A stretch of DNA of 33,600 nt from Thiogranum sp. (GTDB lineage Bacteria; Pseudomonadota; Gammaproteobacteria; DSM-19610). Location of the stretch: positions 1 through 33,600 of the forward strand of contig JASBSN010000117.1 in the NCBI GenBank assembly GCA_030148915.1, in the 5' to 3' direction. The translations under genes and the position numbers were made by a program. Shown in pieces: positions 26,707-32,689 of the stretch. The notes under the pieces were generated by a model. It saw nothing but the letters and a program-made list of their open reading frames with translations, was not told where the DNA came from and ran no database searches. Position 1 is the stretch's first letter. Each line of letters begins with the position of its first letter.

Positions 26707-27111
26707 ATGGCCGACCTGTTCAGTGTGACCGCTCCCCTGGCTATCCGCTTTCGTGACAGCGGCGAAAAGCAGATCCTGGTCGAACGTCTGCCTTACTCAG
26801 ACGGCTTGCTGTTCCTGCCCGCTTTCTGGACCGATACGCGGCCGGAACTGGCGCTGCGTTTTGTGCCGGGACCGATCGCGGGCGAGGGGCCGTGGAAAGT
26901 CGGCAACGCCATTGTCACCGTGCTTGCCTGCCATGGGACCGACGCCGGGCTTGCTGCCGAGTTCAGCGCCTGGCAGAGCCGTCTGCTGGAGCTGGGACCG
27001 GAATATCCGGCCAAAAGCGACATCGAAACACTGATGAAGACGCTGGCCGCGCAGGTCGCCGGCGTCGATATCTGCCGTCCCGAATTCAGGCAACATGACA
27101 CCCGAGGTTGA
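26707..27111 (+). CDS. Unknown 134-aa protein
   Basis: A soluble protein of mixed alpha/beta character ('DLFSVTAPLAIRFRDSGEKQ', 'GLLFLPAFWTDTRPELALRF', 'PWKVGNAIVTVLACHGTDAG', 'LLELGPEYPAKSDIETLM'). Not recognised. It starts two bases after the acetyltransferase stop and probably ends the four-gene plus-strand operon. Its stop codon abuts the stop of the convergent 106-aa gene with no base between. Confidence 0.72.
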   Translation: MADLFSVTAPLAIRFRDSGEKQILVERLPYSDGLLFLPAFWTDTRPELALRFVPGPIAGEGPWKVGNAIVTVLACHGTDAGLAAEFSAWQSRLLELGPEYPAKSDIETLMKTLAAQVAGVDICRPEFRQHDTRG

Positions 27112-27432
27112 TCAGGCGACGATCTCTGTGAGGGTTATATCGCCGGATGTATCGACCACGACCTCATCGACCGAGGGGACGCGACTGAGAATATAACCCG
27201 CCATCAACAGCACCATGCGCGTATTCTCCGTATGGAAGGCGCCGAAGACACGGTCAGCGACTATCTGACAGCGCTGATACAAATCCGGTTTTTCCACCCA
27301 AACGCGGCTCATCTGCCAGCCCTTGTCCATATCCTGGTCCATTTTGGCGTAGAATTCCTGCGCTTCGTGCATCACCTGTTCGGGCACATCGATATCGTAG
27401 GTTTGATCGTCTATGGTCAGTTTCAATATCAT
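27112..27432 (-). CDS. Unknown 106-aa protein
   Basis: A small acidic soluble protein: a beta-hairpin start ('LKLTIDDQTYDIDVPEQVM') followed by helices ('AQEFYAKMDQDMDKGWQMSR', 'LYQRCQIVADRVFGAFHTEN', 'RMVLLMAGYILSRVPSVDEV'). Not recognised as a named family, although the regular pattern suggests a real conserved protein. GGAGAG lies at good spacing from the ATG at 27432. It is a single gene between two convergent/divergent neighbours and shares a 37-bp promoter gap with ybiX. Confidence 0.75.
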   Translation of the reverse strand: MILKLTIDDQTYDIDVPEQVMHEAQEFYAKMDQDMDKGWQMSRVWVEKPDLYQRCQIVADRVFGAFHTENTRMVLLMAGYILSRVPSVDEVVVDTSGDITLTEIVA

Positions 27433-27469
27433 CGTACACTCTCCGCTTCATTAATCGCAGGACAAGCGC

Positions 27470-28144
27470 ATGCTGCTCATAATCCCCGCCGTACTCGACG
27501 CCGCCAAACTGCGGCAGGTGCGCTCGTTACTCGACCAGGGGCAATTCGTCGACGGCCGGCTGTCGGCGGGCGACACCGCCCGGCGGGTCAAACACAACGA
27601 GGAGCTCGAGCCAGGCAGCAAACACATGCAGCAGCTCAACGCCCTGGTGATGGGAGCGTTGGTTCAGCACCCGGTGTATCAGGCGGCCGCCATGCCCTAC
27701 CGGGTGGCCACACCCTACTACGCCCGCTACACCCTCGGCATGTCTTACGGTGATCACGTCGACGATCCGGTCATGGGGCCGCCGGGAGGACAGTACCGGT
27801 CCGATATTTCCACCAGCATTTTCCTCAATGCACCTGAACAGTACCAGGGCGGCGAGCTGGTGATACGCACCTCGTATGGCGAGCAGACGGTGAAATCAGC
27901 CGCCGGCGACGCCGTTATCTATCCTTCATCCAGTCAGCATCACATCAATGAAATCACCGCCGGAGAACGTCTGGTGGCGGTAACCTGGACCCAGAGCATG
28001 CTGCGTGACCCGCAACAGCGTGAACTGTTGTACCAACTCTATCAGGCGCGCGAAGCGCTGCGCCGGTCACGACCCGAGGACCAGACCACCCACCAGGTCG
28101 ATCAGGTCTACGTCAACCTGGCGCGTATGTGGTCCGAACTCTAA
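27470..28144 (+). CDS. ybiX: PKHD-type Fe(II)/2-oxoglutarate dioxygenase YbiX/PiuC
   Basis: A 224-aa protein of the PiuC/YbiX family, usually about 225 aa. Iron ligands are His96-x-Asp98 in 'SYGDHVDDPVMG' and His157 in 'YPSSSQHHINEI'; Arg167 in 'GERLVAVTW' binds 2-oxoglutarate. 'RSDISTSIFLNAPEQYQGGEL' is a strong family signature, as is 'SMLRDPQQRELLYQL'. In many bacteria this gene lies beside TonB-dependent siderophore receptors (PiuA/Fiu) and is iron-regulated; no receptor gene is present here, so its context differs. The exact substrate is not known. Confidence 0.93.
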   Translation: MLLIIPAVLDAAKLRQVRSLLDQGQFVDGRLSAGDTARRVKHNEELEPGSKHMQQLNALVMGALVQHPVYQAAAMPYRVATPYYARYTLGMSYGDHVDDPVMGPPGGQYRSDISTSIFLNAPEQYQGGELVIRTSYGEQTVKSAAGDAVIYPSSSQHHINEITAGERLVAVTWTQSMLRDPQQRELLYQLYQAREALRRSRPEDQTTHQVDQVYVNLARMWSEL

Positions 28145-28170
28145 GGAAGCTCTGATTAAATGCGGCGGTC

Positions 28171-28205
28171 AAAAAAAACGGGCCAGGTACCTGCGCACCG
28201 GCCCG
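28171..28205 (-). terminator. Intrinsic terminator closing the five-gene minus-strand unit
   Basis: On the minus strand CGGGCC and GGCCCG arms (28200-28205 and 28179-28184) plus inner GGT/ACC pairs form a hairpin with one bulged base, followed by eight T (28171-28178). It sits about 20 bp after the stop of the 67-aa gene at 28226. Confidence 0.88.
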
Positions 28206-28225
28206 CTCATTGTCGGGGCCCGCGT

Positions 28226-28429
28226 TTAGCGGTGCGAACCTTTTTCGCTGTGGGCGATATCAACGAGCTTCATCGCCATATCGTTATATTCCTGGCGGTA
28301 ATTACTCAGCTCGTGGCCGTCGGCCGGCGCGAAGTATTCCTGCTGAGAGACGCCGTTCTGGTGTTCATACGCGATGAACTTTTTCTGCATCTCGATCATT
28401 TTCTTGATCATCTCTTGCTTGTCGCTCAT
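28226..28429 (-). CDS. Small 67-aa protein downstream of the DsrC-like gene
   Basis: A soluble helical protein rich in Met, Gln and Glu ('QEMIKKMIEMQKKFIAYEHQ', 'SQQEYFAPADGHELSNYRQE', 'AMKLVDIAHSEKG'). Not recognised. It has a GGAGG ribosome-binding site 8 bases before its ATG and its own terminator just downstream, and follows the DsrC-like gene by about 110 bp. The open frame extends further upstream as a shadow of that gene, but the GGAGG-ATG start is clear. The pairing suggests a partner of the DsrC-like protein (inference). Confidence 0.78.
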   Translation of the reverse strand: MSDKQEMIKKMIEMQKKFIAYEHQNGVSQQEYFAPADGHELSNYRQEYNDMAMKLVDIAHSEKGSHR

Positions 28430-28538
28430 GGTTTTGCCTCCAAAGCGTTCATTTCTACAGGCGTGCGCCGCACGATGATTGCGGGCAACTATATTACGAG
28501 CCCCTAATGCGGGGCTATATCCCATATGGGCAGGCCGA

Positions 28539-28877
28539 TTAATAACCGCCCTTGCGGGTGCTCTGCGGCAGGCCGGCGATCTTGCGGCCCTGCTTGCTGG
28601 GCATACCGGGAAACATATTGTACATGTCCTTACTGGTGGGCTTGGTACCCCATTTCTTCGCCATTTCCTTGAGGATAGTGCGCTCGTTGGGCTCGTTGCC
28701 GCCGTTGTTATAGTGCTCGTCGCGCAGATAATTGACCACATCCCAGTGCTGCTCGGTCATTTCCAGTTTATCGGCATCGGCAATGGCCTGGCCCACAGCT
28801 TCGGTCCAGTCCTCCATGTTCACCAGATAGCCATTTTCTGTGGTTTCGATGGTCTTGCCGTCGACTTGAAGTGCCAT
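28539..28877 (-). CDS. DsrC/TusE-family protein lacking both conserved cysteines (RspA type)
   Basis: A 112-aa protein with the DsrC fold: 'MALQVDGKTIETTENGYLV', 'MTEQHWDVVNYLRDEHYNN', 'RTILKEMAKKWGTKP', 'YNMFPGMPSKQGRKIAGLP'. In true DsrC the sulfur-carrying arm ends '...CKIAGLPxPxxCx' with two cysteines; here the first is Arg ('GRKIAGLP') and the end is 'QSTRKGGY', so no cysteine exists in the protein at all. It cannot carry sulfur as DsrC or TusE do. Cysteine-free members have been named RspA and proposed to be regulatory. The ATG at 28877 ('MALQV') has GGAG at 8 bases; an ATG at 28883 is too close to it. About 80 bp of AT-rich sequence upstream may hold a separate promoter. Confidence 0.88.
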   Translation of the reverse strand: MALQVDGKTIETTENGYLVNMEDWTEAVGQAIADADKLEMTEQHWDVVNYLRDEHYNNGGNEPNERTILKEMAKKWGTKPTSKDMYNMFPGMPSKQGRKIAGLPQSTRKGGY

Positions 28878-28962
28878 TATCATTTCTCCATATTAATCAG
28901 TGAGTAGGTAGTAATAGTTAAACAAGATTAAAGATTAATGCAATCCCTTCGCTGCCGCGCGC

Positions 28963-29673
28963 CTAGGGGGATTTTTTGTCGGCCTTGGCGGCGTGGACAG
29001 CCTTGATATCCTTATGCGGGATAAACAAACCACAACCAAAAGTCCGATAGCCGCCGAGCCCTTGTTGCTGCAGGGTGATGGCCTCGGCCGGTTCAAGATC
29101 CGCCAGCATAATGCTGCGGGTATAAAGATCGCCCGCGGGGTGCTGCAATACATGCGTTAGCCCGCAAAGCATTTTTCGCACCTTGATATCCAGCGCCTGC
29201 AACGACTCCACGGCCGCCGCCATGAAGGCCGCTTCGTCGCCGTGATCGACGCCCTCGGGTACCACGACATAGCGCGAGAACTGTGTGGACAATGTGCTGA
29301 AAAGTTTTATCTTCGACTCGCCGACCGTCAACGGATGACCGCCGACGTCCAAAGTTTTCCCGGTCAGCGCCTGCGCCGCCTCGATCCGCGCCTTGGGCAC
29401 CCGCAACGTCATTCGCGCACGCCGGGAAAGGTGCAAAAGCGCCGTGGCATCGCCCTCGGGACGCATCCAGCCGTTGCCCGATTCCGCGCCGTGGATCAGG
29501 TGAATGCCCGCCAGCGCCTCGGTCTCTATCCACGGCAATGCCGCGCACACGGCCCGGGAAAAGCTATAGGCGTGATCCAGGGGCAGGCACTTGCAGCGGA
29601 TGCTGTAGACCAGATCCACAACATCGTCCGCTACCTGCGGTGAATTTTCGTCTCTATCCTCTTCCCAGAACAT
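28963..29673 (-). CDS. Orphan Cas6/Cmx6-like protein (CRISPR RNA endonuclease family)
   Basis: A 236-aa protein that closely fits the Cas6 subgroup called Cmx6 (subtype I-MYXAN): 'DVVDLVYSIRCKCLPLDHAY' with a candidate catalytic His34, 'GIHLIHGAESGNGWMRP', 'LLHLSRRARMTLRVPKARIE', 'ALTGKTLDVGGHPLTVGE', 'SLQALDIKVRKMLCGLTHVL', and the C-terminal Gly-rich loop 'QQQGLGGYRTFGCGLFIPHK'. Cas6 enzymes cut repeat hairpins to make crRNAs. No other cas gene or repeat array is in this window, so a CRISPR role is doubtful; an RNA-binding or RNA-cutting role in another process is possible (inference). It lies in a minus-strand run between a 67-aa gene and the RspA-type gene, facing away from dsrA. Confidence 0.82.
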   Translation of the reverse strand: MFWEEDRDENSPQVADDVVDLVYSIRCKCLPLDHAYSFSRAVCAALPWIETEALAGIHLIHGAESGNGWMRPEGDATALLHLSRRARMTLRVPKARIEAAQALTGKTLDVGGHPLTVGESKIKLFSTLSTQFSRYVVVPEGVDHGDEAAFMAAAVESLQALDIKVRKMLCGLTHVLQHPAGDLYTRSIMLADLEPAEAITLQQQGLGGYRTFGCGLFIPHKDIKAVHAAKADKKSP

Positions 29674-29705
29674 TTATGCGCTCGTTGATCGTTGCCCGCG
29701 GCTGT

Positions 29706-29909
29706 TCAGCGTTTGGCGGCCGCGGCAAACGCCGCTTCCAGTCGGTCTTCCCAGCTCTCCGGTGTATCCGGAAACGGCGGCCGTACGTCCATCTGGAAAA
29801 ACAGCTCACCACCCCGGGCCTTTTCCTCGACAATCTCCCGCAGCTCGTCAAAAGACTCTAATTCATGATGTTTTAAAAGGATTTCACTCAAACACAACAT
29901 CTGCTTCAC
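29706..29909 (-). CDS. Small 67-aa protein coupled to the TauD-like oxygenase
   Basis: A soluble, mostly helical acidic protein ('LCLSEILLKHHELESFDELR', 'EIVEEKARGGELFFQMDVRP', 'TPESWEDRLEAAFAAAAKR'). Not recognised. I chose the GTG at 29909 because GTGA overlaps the TGA stop of the oxygenase gene by 4 bp; an ATG at 29900 is the alternative. It lies 32 bp before the Cas6-like gene, so it probably belongs to the same transcript. Confidence 0.68.
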   Translation of the reverse strand: MKQMLCLSEILLKHHELESFDELREIVEEKARGGELFFQMDVRPPFPDTPESWEDRLEAAFAAAAKR

Positions 29910-30838
29910 CTGTCCCGGTCAAAGTCTCGGATGCGATCGAAGTAGCGCGCGCGGTATAACAGGCGCCCCGTGCCAGCGCCGCTATGGTCCGCGAACGCGC
30001 TGCGACAATGCAGCACATTATTGCTGATAAAGCCCTGACCGGCCTGCAGCCGGTGGCGAAATATATAGGGCGAGTCCTGCTGAAACAAGTTCAGCAGGCA
30101 TTGCGCCGCCGCCTGGGTGGTTGAATCGTCCTTCCAGCGGATATTGCGCGTGCGCGCCGAATAGCGCAGGTGCAGGTGACCGTCGGCATCGATGGAAATA
30201 ACCGGCCCGGTCTGTTCGGGGCGCAGCTGCTGAGCGTCCTGCACGTTTGCCGGAATACTCATGGCGTCGGCGGCCATCAGCGCGCGGACAAACTGCGGAT
30301 TCTCGTCGCGCAGCCGAATGAAGGCGATTTCATGATCGAGTATGGCATTTTCGCCGCCGCTGGCGGCCGGGCGCACACAGTGCAGAATCACGCCGCGGAT
30401 CTGCTGCTCGGCGCGGTTGTAATAGCCGTCGGTGTGCCAATTGAGGGGCTTATCGGTGTAGGGGATATATTCACCCTGCCGGCGCCTTGCCGCCACCTGT
30501 AGCGAGCTGATGCCATCTTCATCCGCACACAGATTGCTGTCCAGGCGCTCCAGACCCAGCTGGCGCCCCAGCTGGCGCAGCGTGGCTTTGTCGGCTACCT
30601 GATTCGCGGGCAATTGATAAATAGCGAAATTCGCCCGTTTTACCGCCCCCAGCACGGCCCTGCGCTCCGCGGCGGACAGCGCCCTGCCGTCGGCAATCGG
30701 TACCGTCAGTTCGTCGAGCGAGCACGGGTAGTCCGCCAGCTTGCCCTTACGCCAGTCACGGTACGCCTGCTCGCAATCCGGGTGAAATGGGCTGTGTAAG
30801 GCCGCCGGTGTCTGTGGAATTGCCAAACCTGCCATCAT
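29906..30838 (-). CDS. TauD/gamma-butyrobetaine-hydroxylase-type 2-oxoglutarate/Fe(II) oxygenase
   Basis: About 310 aa from the ATG at 30838 (ATG at 30835 is equally possible; a TTG at 30886 is less likely; none has a clear ribosome-binding site). Iron ligands are His135-x-Asp137 in 'PLNWHTDGYYN' and a distal His in 'FISNNVLHCRSAF', with the 2-oxoglutarate Arg in 'GRLLYRARYF'. 'VRPAASGGENAILDHEIAF' is typical of the TauD/TfdA superfamily. The N-terminal section ('FHPDCEQAYRDWRKGKLADY') differs from true TauD, so taurine is not a supported substrate. It leads the five-gene minus-strand run and is divergent from dsrA. Confidence 0.85.
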   Translation of the reverse strand: MMAGLAIPQTPAALHSPFHPDCEQAYRDWRKGKLADYPCSLDELTVPIADGRALSAAERRAVLGAVKRANFAIYQLPANQVADKATLRQLGRQLGLERLDSNLCADEDGISSLQVAARRRQGEYIPYTDKPLNWHTDGYYNRAEQQIRGVILHCVRPAASGGENAILDHEIAFIRLRDENPQFVRALMAADAMSIPANVQDAQQLRPEQTGPVISIDADGHLHLRYSARTRNIRWKDDSTTQAAAQCLLNLFQQDSPYIFRHRLQAGQGFISNNVLHCRSAFADHSGAGTGRLLYRARYFDRIRDFDRDR

Positions 30839-31334
30839 GGAATATACGCCATCGATACCCGCTCGGGCCCCAAACCAAAACCGCAAGTTTACCAGAATTG
30901 TCTCCCGCCAAGTTACGTAAAGGCACTGGATTTTATGCAGTTAAGTAAAGCGCCTTACGCTACTCGGGCCTGCGTGACGGCGGCGTTGCGCATAAGCGTT
31001 TGATAATATTAACGCATTCTTTACTAATGGCTTTTGCGGCCTTGCCACTTTATACTCCCCGGCCGTCATCAAGCACTTAAACGCTCTATCTCCAAAGGGA
31101 TAGTGTTGTTGATGTCGTACACCCCAAGGGTAGGGTTCTCGACGACCACACCGACGCCTAGACTTCGGGGTGCCCGGATGAGGGGTTCCACGTATCGGCC
31201 CTGCGGGTACCGATAGGGGAACTTCGGTTCATCCTAGTGAGAAATACCGAGTTTTGAGATTTTACGTGACGTAAACGGTGGCTCTGACTGACGTACGCAG
31301 CATCCGCCAACCAACAGACTGGAAGGAGACGGCC
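30839..31334. promoter_or_regulatory. Divergent regulatory region between the TauD-like gene and dsrA
   Basis: This 496-bp stretch holds no convincing gene. It has several dyads: TTACGTAA (30913-30920), GCGTT-N10-AACGC (30996-31015) and TTTACG-TGA-CGTAAA (31261-31275). A TATACT at 31051-31056 could be a -10 box for dsrA, but no good -35 is placed before it. Sequence from about 31114 to 31222 can form RNA hairpins (separate entry). It probably controls both transcripts. Confidence 0.6.
31114..31222 (+). promoter_or_regulatory. Potentially structured dsrA leader with competing hairpins
   Basis: Structure A: ACCC (31121-31124) with GGGT (31128-31131), closed by GTCGT (31114-31118) with ACGAC (31142-31146). 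Structure B uses the same bases: CACCCCAAG (31120-31128) with CTT-C-GGGGTG (31163-31172, one bulge). A third element pairs GTTCC (31185-31189) with GGAAC (31218-31222), TATCGG (31193-31198) with CCGATA (31210-31215) and CCC (31199-31201) with GGG (31205-31207). Whether this is transcribed is unknown. Confidence 0.45.
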
Positions 31335-32591
31335 ATGGCTGACAAGCATTACCCAACGCCTATGCTCGACGAACTGGAAAACGGCCCCTGGCCGAGTTTT
31401 ATTTCTGGCATCAAGCGCCTGCGCGACGATCACCCGGATGAGCGTATCCGTAAAGTAACTAATTCCCTGCTCGGTCAGCTCGAGCACTCCTATGAAACCC
31501 GCAAGGGTTATTGGAAAGGCGGCACGGTTTCCGTGTTCGGTTACGGCGGCGGTATCATCCCCCGGTTTTCGGAAGTCGGCGACGCCTTCCCGGAATCGCG
31601 CGAGTTCCATACCCTGCGCGTACAGCCGTCACCGGGCAACTACTACACCACTGATATGCTGCGCAAGCTCGGTGACAGCTGGGAGAAGTGGGGTTCCGGT
31701 TTGCAGACCTTCCACGGTCAGACCGGCAACATCATGTTCATCGGTACCACCACCGAAAACACCCAGCACTTCTTCGACGAAATCAACGAATACGGCTGGG
31801 ATCTCGGCGGCGCCGGTCCCTGCGTGCGCACCGCGATGTCCTGCGTCGGCGCGGCTCGCTGCGAAATGTCCTGCGCCAACGAGCACGGCATTCACCGCCA
31901 TCTGGTGAACAACTTCACCGACGACGTGCACCGTCCGGCCCTGCCTTATAAGTTCAAGTTCAAGGTCTCGGGCTGCCCGAACGACTGTCAGAACTCGATC
32001 GAACGTTCCGACTTTGCCGTCATCGGCACCTGGCGCGACGATATGAAAGTCGACCAGGAAGAGGTCAAAGGCTACGTCGCCAAGAAGGGGCGTCAGTACA
32101 TTATCGATAACGTTATCACCCGCTGTCCGACTCAGGCGCTGAGTCTGAACGACGATGACACACTGGCCGTGGACAACCGCAACTGTGTGCGCTGCATGCA
32201 CTGTCTGAACGTTATGCCCAAGGCCTTACACCCCGGTGACGATAGAGGCGTGACCATTCTTATCGGTGGTAAGCGCACCCTGAAGATCGGTGACCTGATG
32301 GGCACCGTGGTGGTCCCGTTCAAGAAACTGGAAACCGAGGAAGACTACGAGTCGTTGACGGAAATGGCTGAGGAAATCATTGATTTCTGGGCCGAGAACG
32401 GCCTCGAGCACGAGCGCTGCGGTGAAATGATCGAGCGTATCGGGCTGGTGAACTTCCTCGAAGGTATCGGTGTGGAAGTCGACCCGAATATGGTCGGCAA
32501 TCCGCGTCAGTCCTCTTACGTCCGCATGGACGGCTGGGACGAAGAAGCCGAGAAGTGGTTCCAGCGCCAGGCTGAAAAAGCCAGCGCTTAA
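31335..32591 (+). CDS. dsrA: Dissimilatory sulfite reductase alpha subunit (oxidative type) DsrA
   Basis: A 418-aa cytoplasmic subunit that with DsrB forms the siroheme/iron-sulfur enzyme; in sulfur oxidisers it runs in reverse, releasing sulfite from sulfur delivered as DsrC trisulfide. Cysteines for the siroheme-linked cluster are C170-x5-C176 and C214-x3-C218 ('SCVGAARC', 'SGCPNDC'); the ferredoxin domain has C264 and 'CVRCMHC' (284-290). The N-terminus 'MADKHYPTPMLDELENGPWP' and the overall text resemble oxidative-type DsrA of purple sulfur bacteria. A strong AAGGAG precedes the ATG at 31335. dsrB follows after about 98 bp. Confidence 0.97.
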   Translation: MADKHYPTPMLDELENGPWPSFISGIKRLRDDHPDERIRKVTNSLLGQLEHSYETRKGYWKGGTVSVFGYGGGIIPRFSEVGDAFPESREFHTLRVQPSPGNYYTTDMLRKLGDSWEKWGSGLQTFHGQTGNIMFIGTTTENTQHFFDEINEYGWDLGGAGPCVRTAMSCVGAARCEMSCANEHGIHRHLVNNFTDDVHRPALPYKFKFKVSGCPNDCQNSIERSDFAVIGTWRDDMKVDQEEVKGYVAKKGRQYIIDNVITRCPTQALSLNDDDTLAVDNRNCVRCMHCLNVMPKALHPGDDRGVTILIGGKRTLKIGDLMGTVVVPFKKLETEEDYESLTEMAEEIIDFWAENGLEHERCGEMIERIGLVNFLEGIGVEVDPNMVGNPRQSSYVRMDGWDEEAEKWFQRQAEKASA

Positions 32592-32600
32592 AATCACCCC

Positions 32601-32653
32601 GGTTCCTTAAGAACCAGGTACCTAGGGTCCGGAGCGGCACCACCCCGCTCCGG
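32601..32653 (+). other. Two perfect hairpins between dsrA and dsrB
   Basis: GGTTC (32601-32605)/GAACC (32611-32615) with a 5-base loop, then a stronger CCGGAGCGG (32629-32637)/CCGCTCCGG (32645-32653) with a 7-base loop. Neither is followed by a T run, so they are not intrinsic terminators. They may stabilise or mark an mRNA cleavage point between subunits (inference). Confidence 0.65.
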
Positions 32654-32689
32654 CGCCTGCTAGGCAGTATTCAAATTCAGGAGAGCAAT

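Noticed and set aside
28539-28877. Calling this gene dsrC or tusE
   Set aside because: Both sulfur-carrying cysteine positions are absent, so the catalytic names would mislead.
29906-30838. Taurine dioxygenase function
   Set aside because: Only the superfamily ligands are evident; no taurine transport genes nearby and the N-terminus differs.
31000-31013. FNR-like site
   Set aside because: One half-site (TTGAT) is good, but the other (TTAAC) matches the consensus poorly.
28150-31334. CRISPR array near the Cas6-like gene
   Set aside because: I looked for regularly spaced direct repeats on both sides and found none; the hairpins present are not repeated.
32616-32623. AGGTACCT palindrome also present in the terminator at 28185-28192
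   Set aside because: Only about 10 bases are shared and contexts differ; likely coincidence rather than a dispersed repeat.
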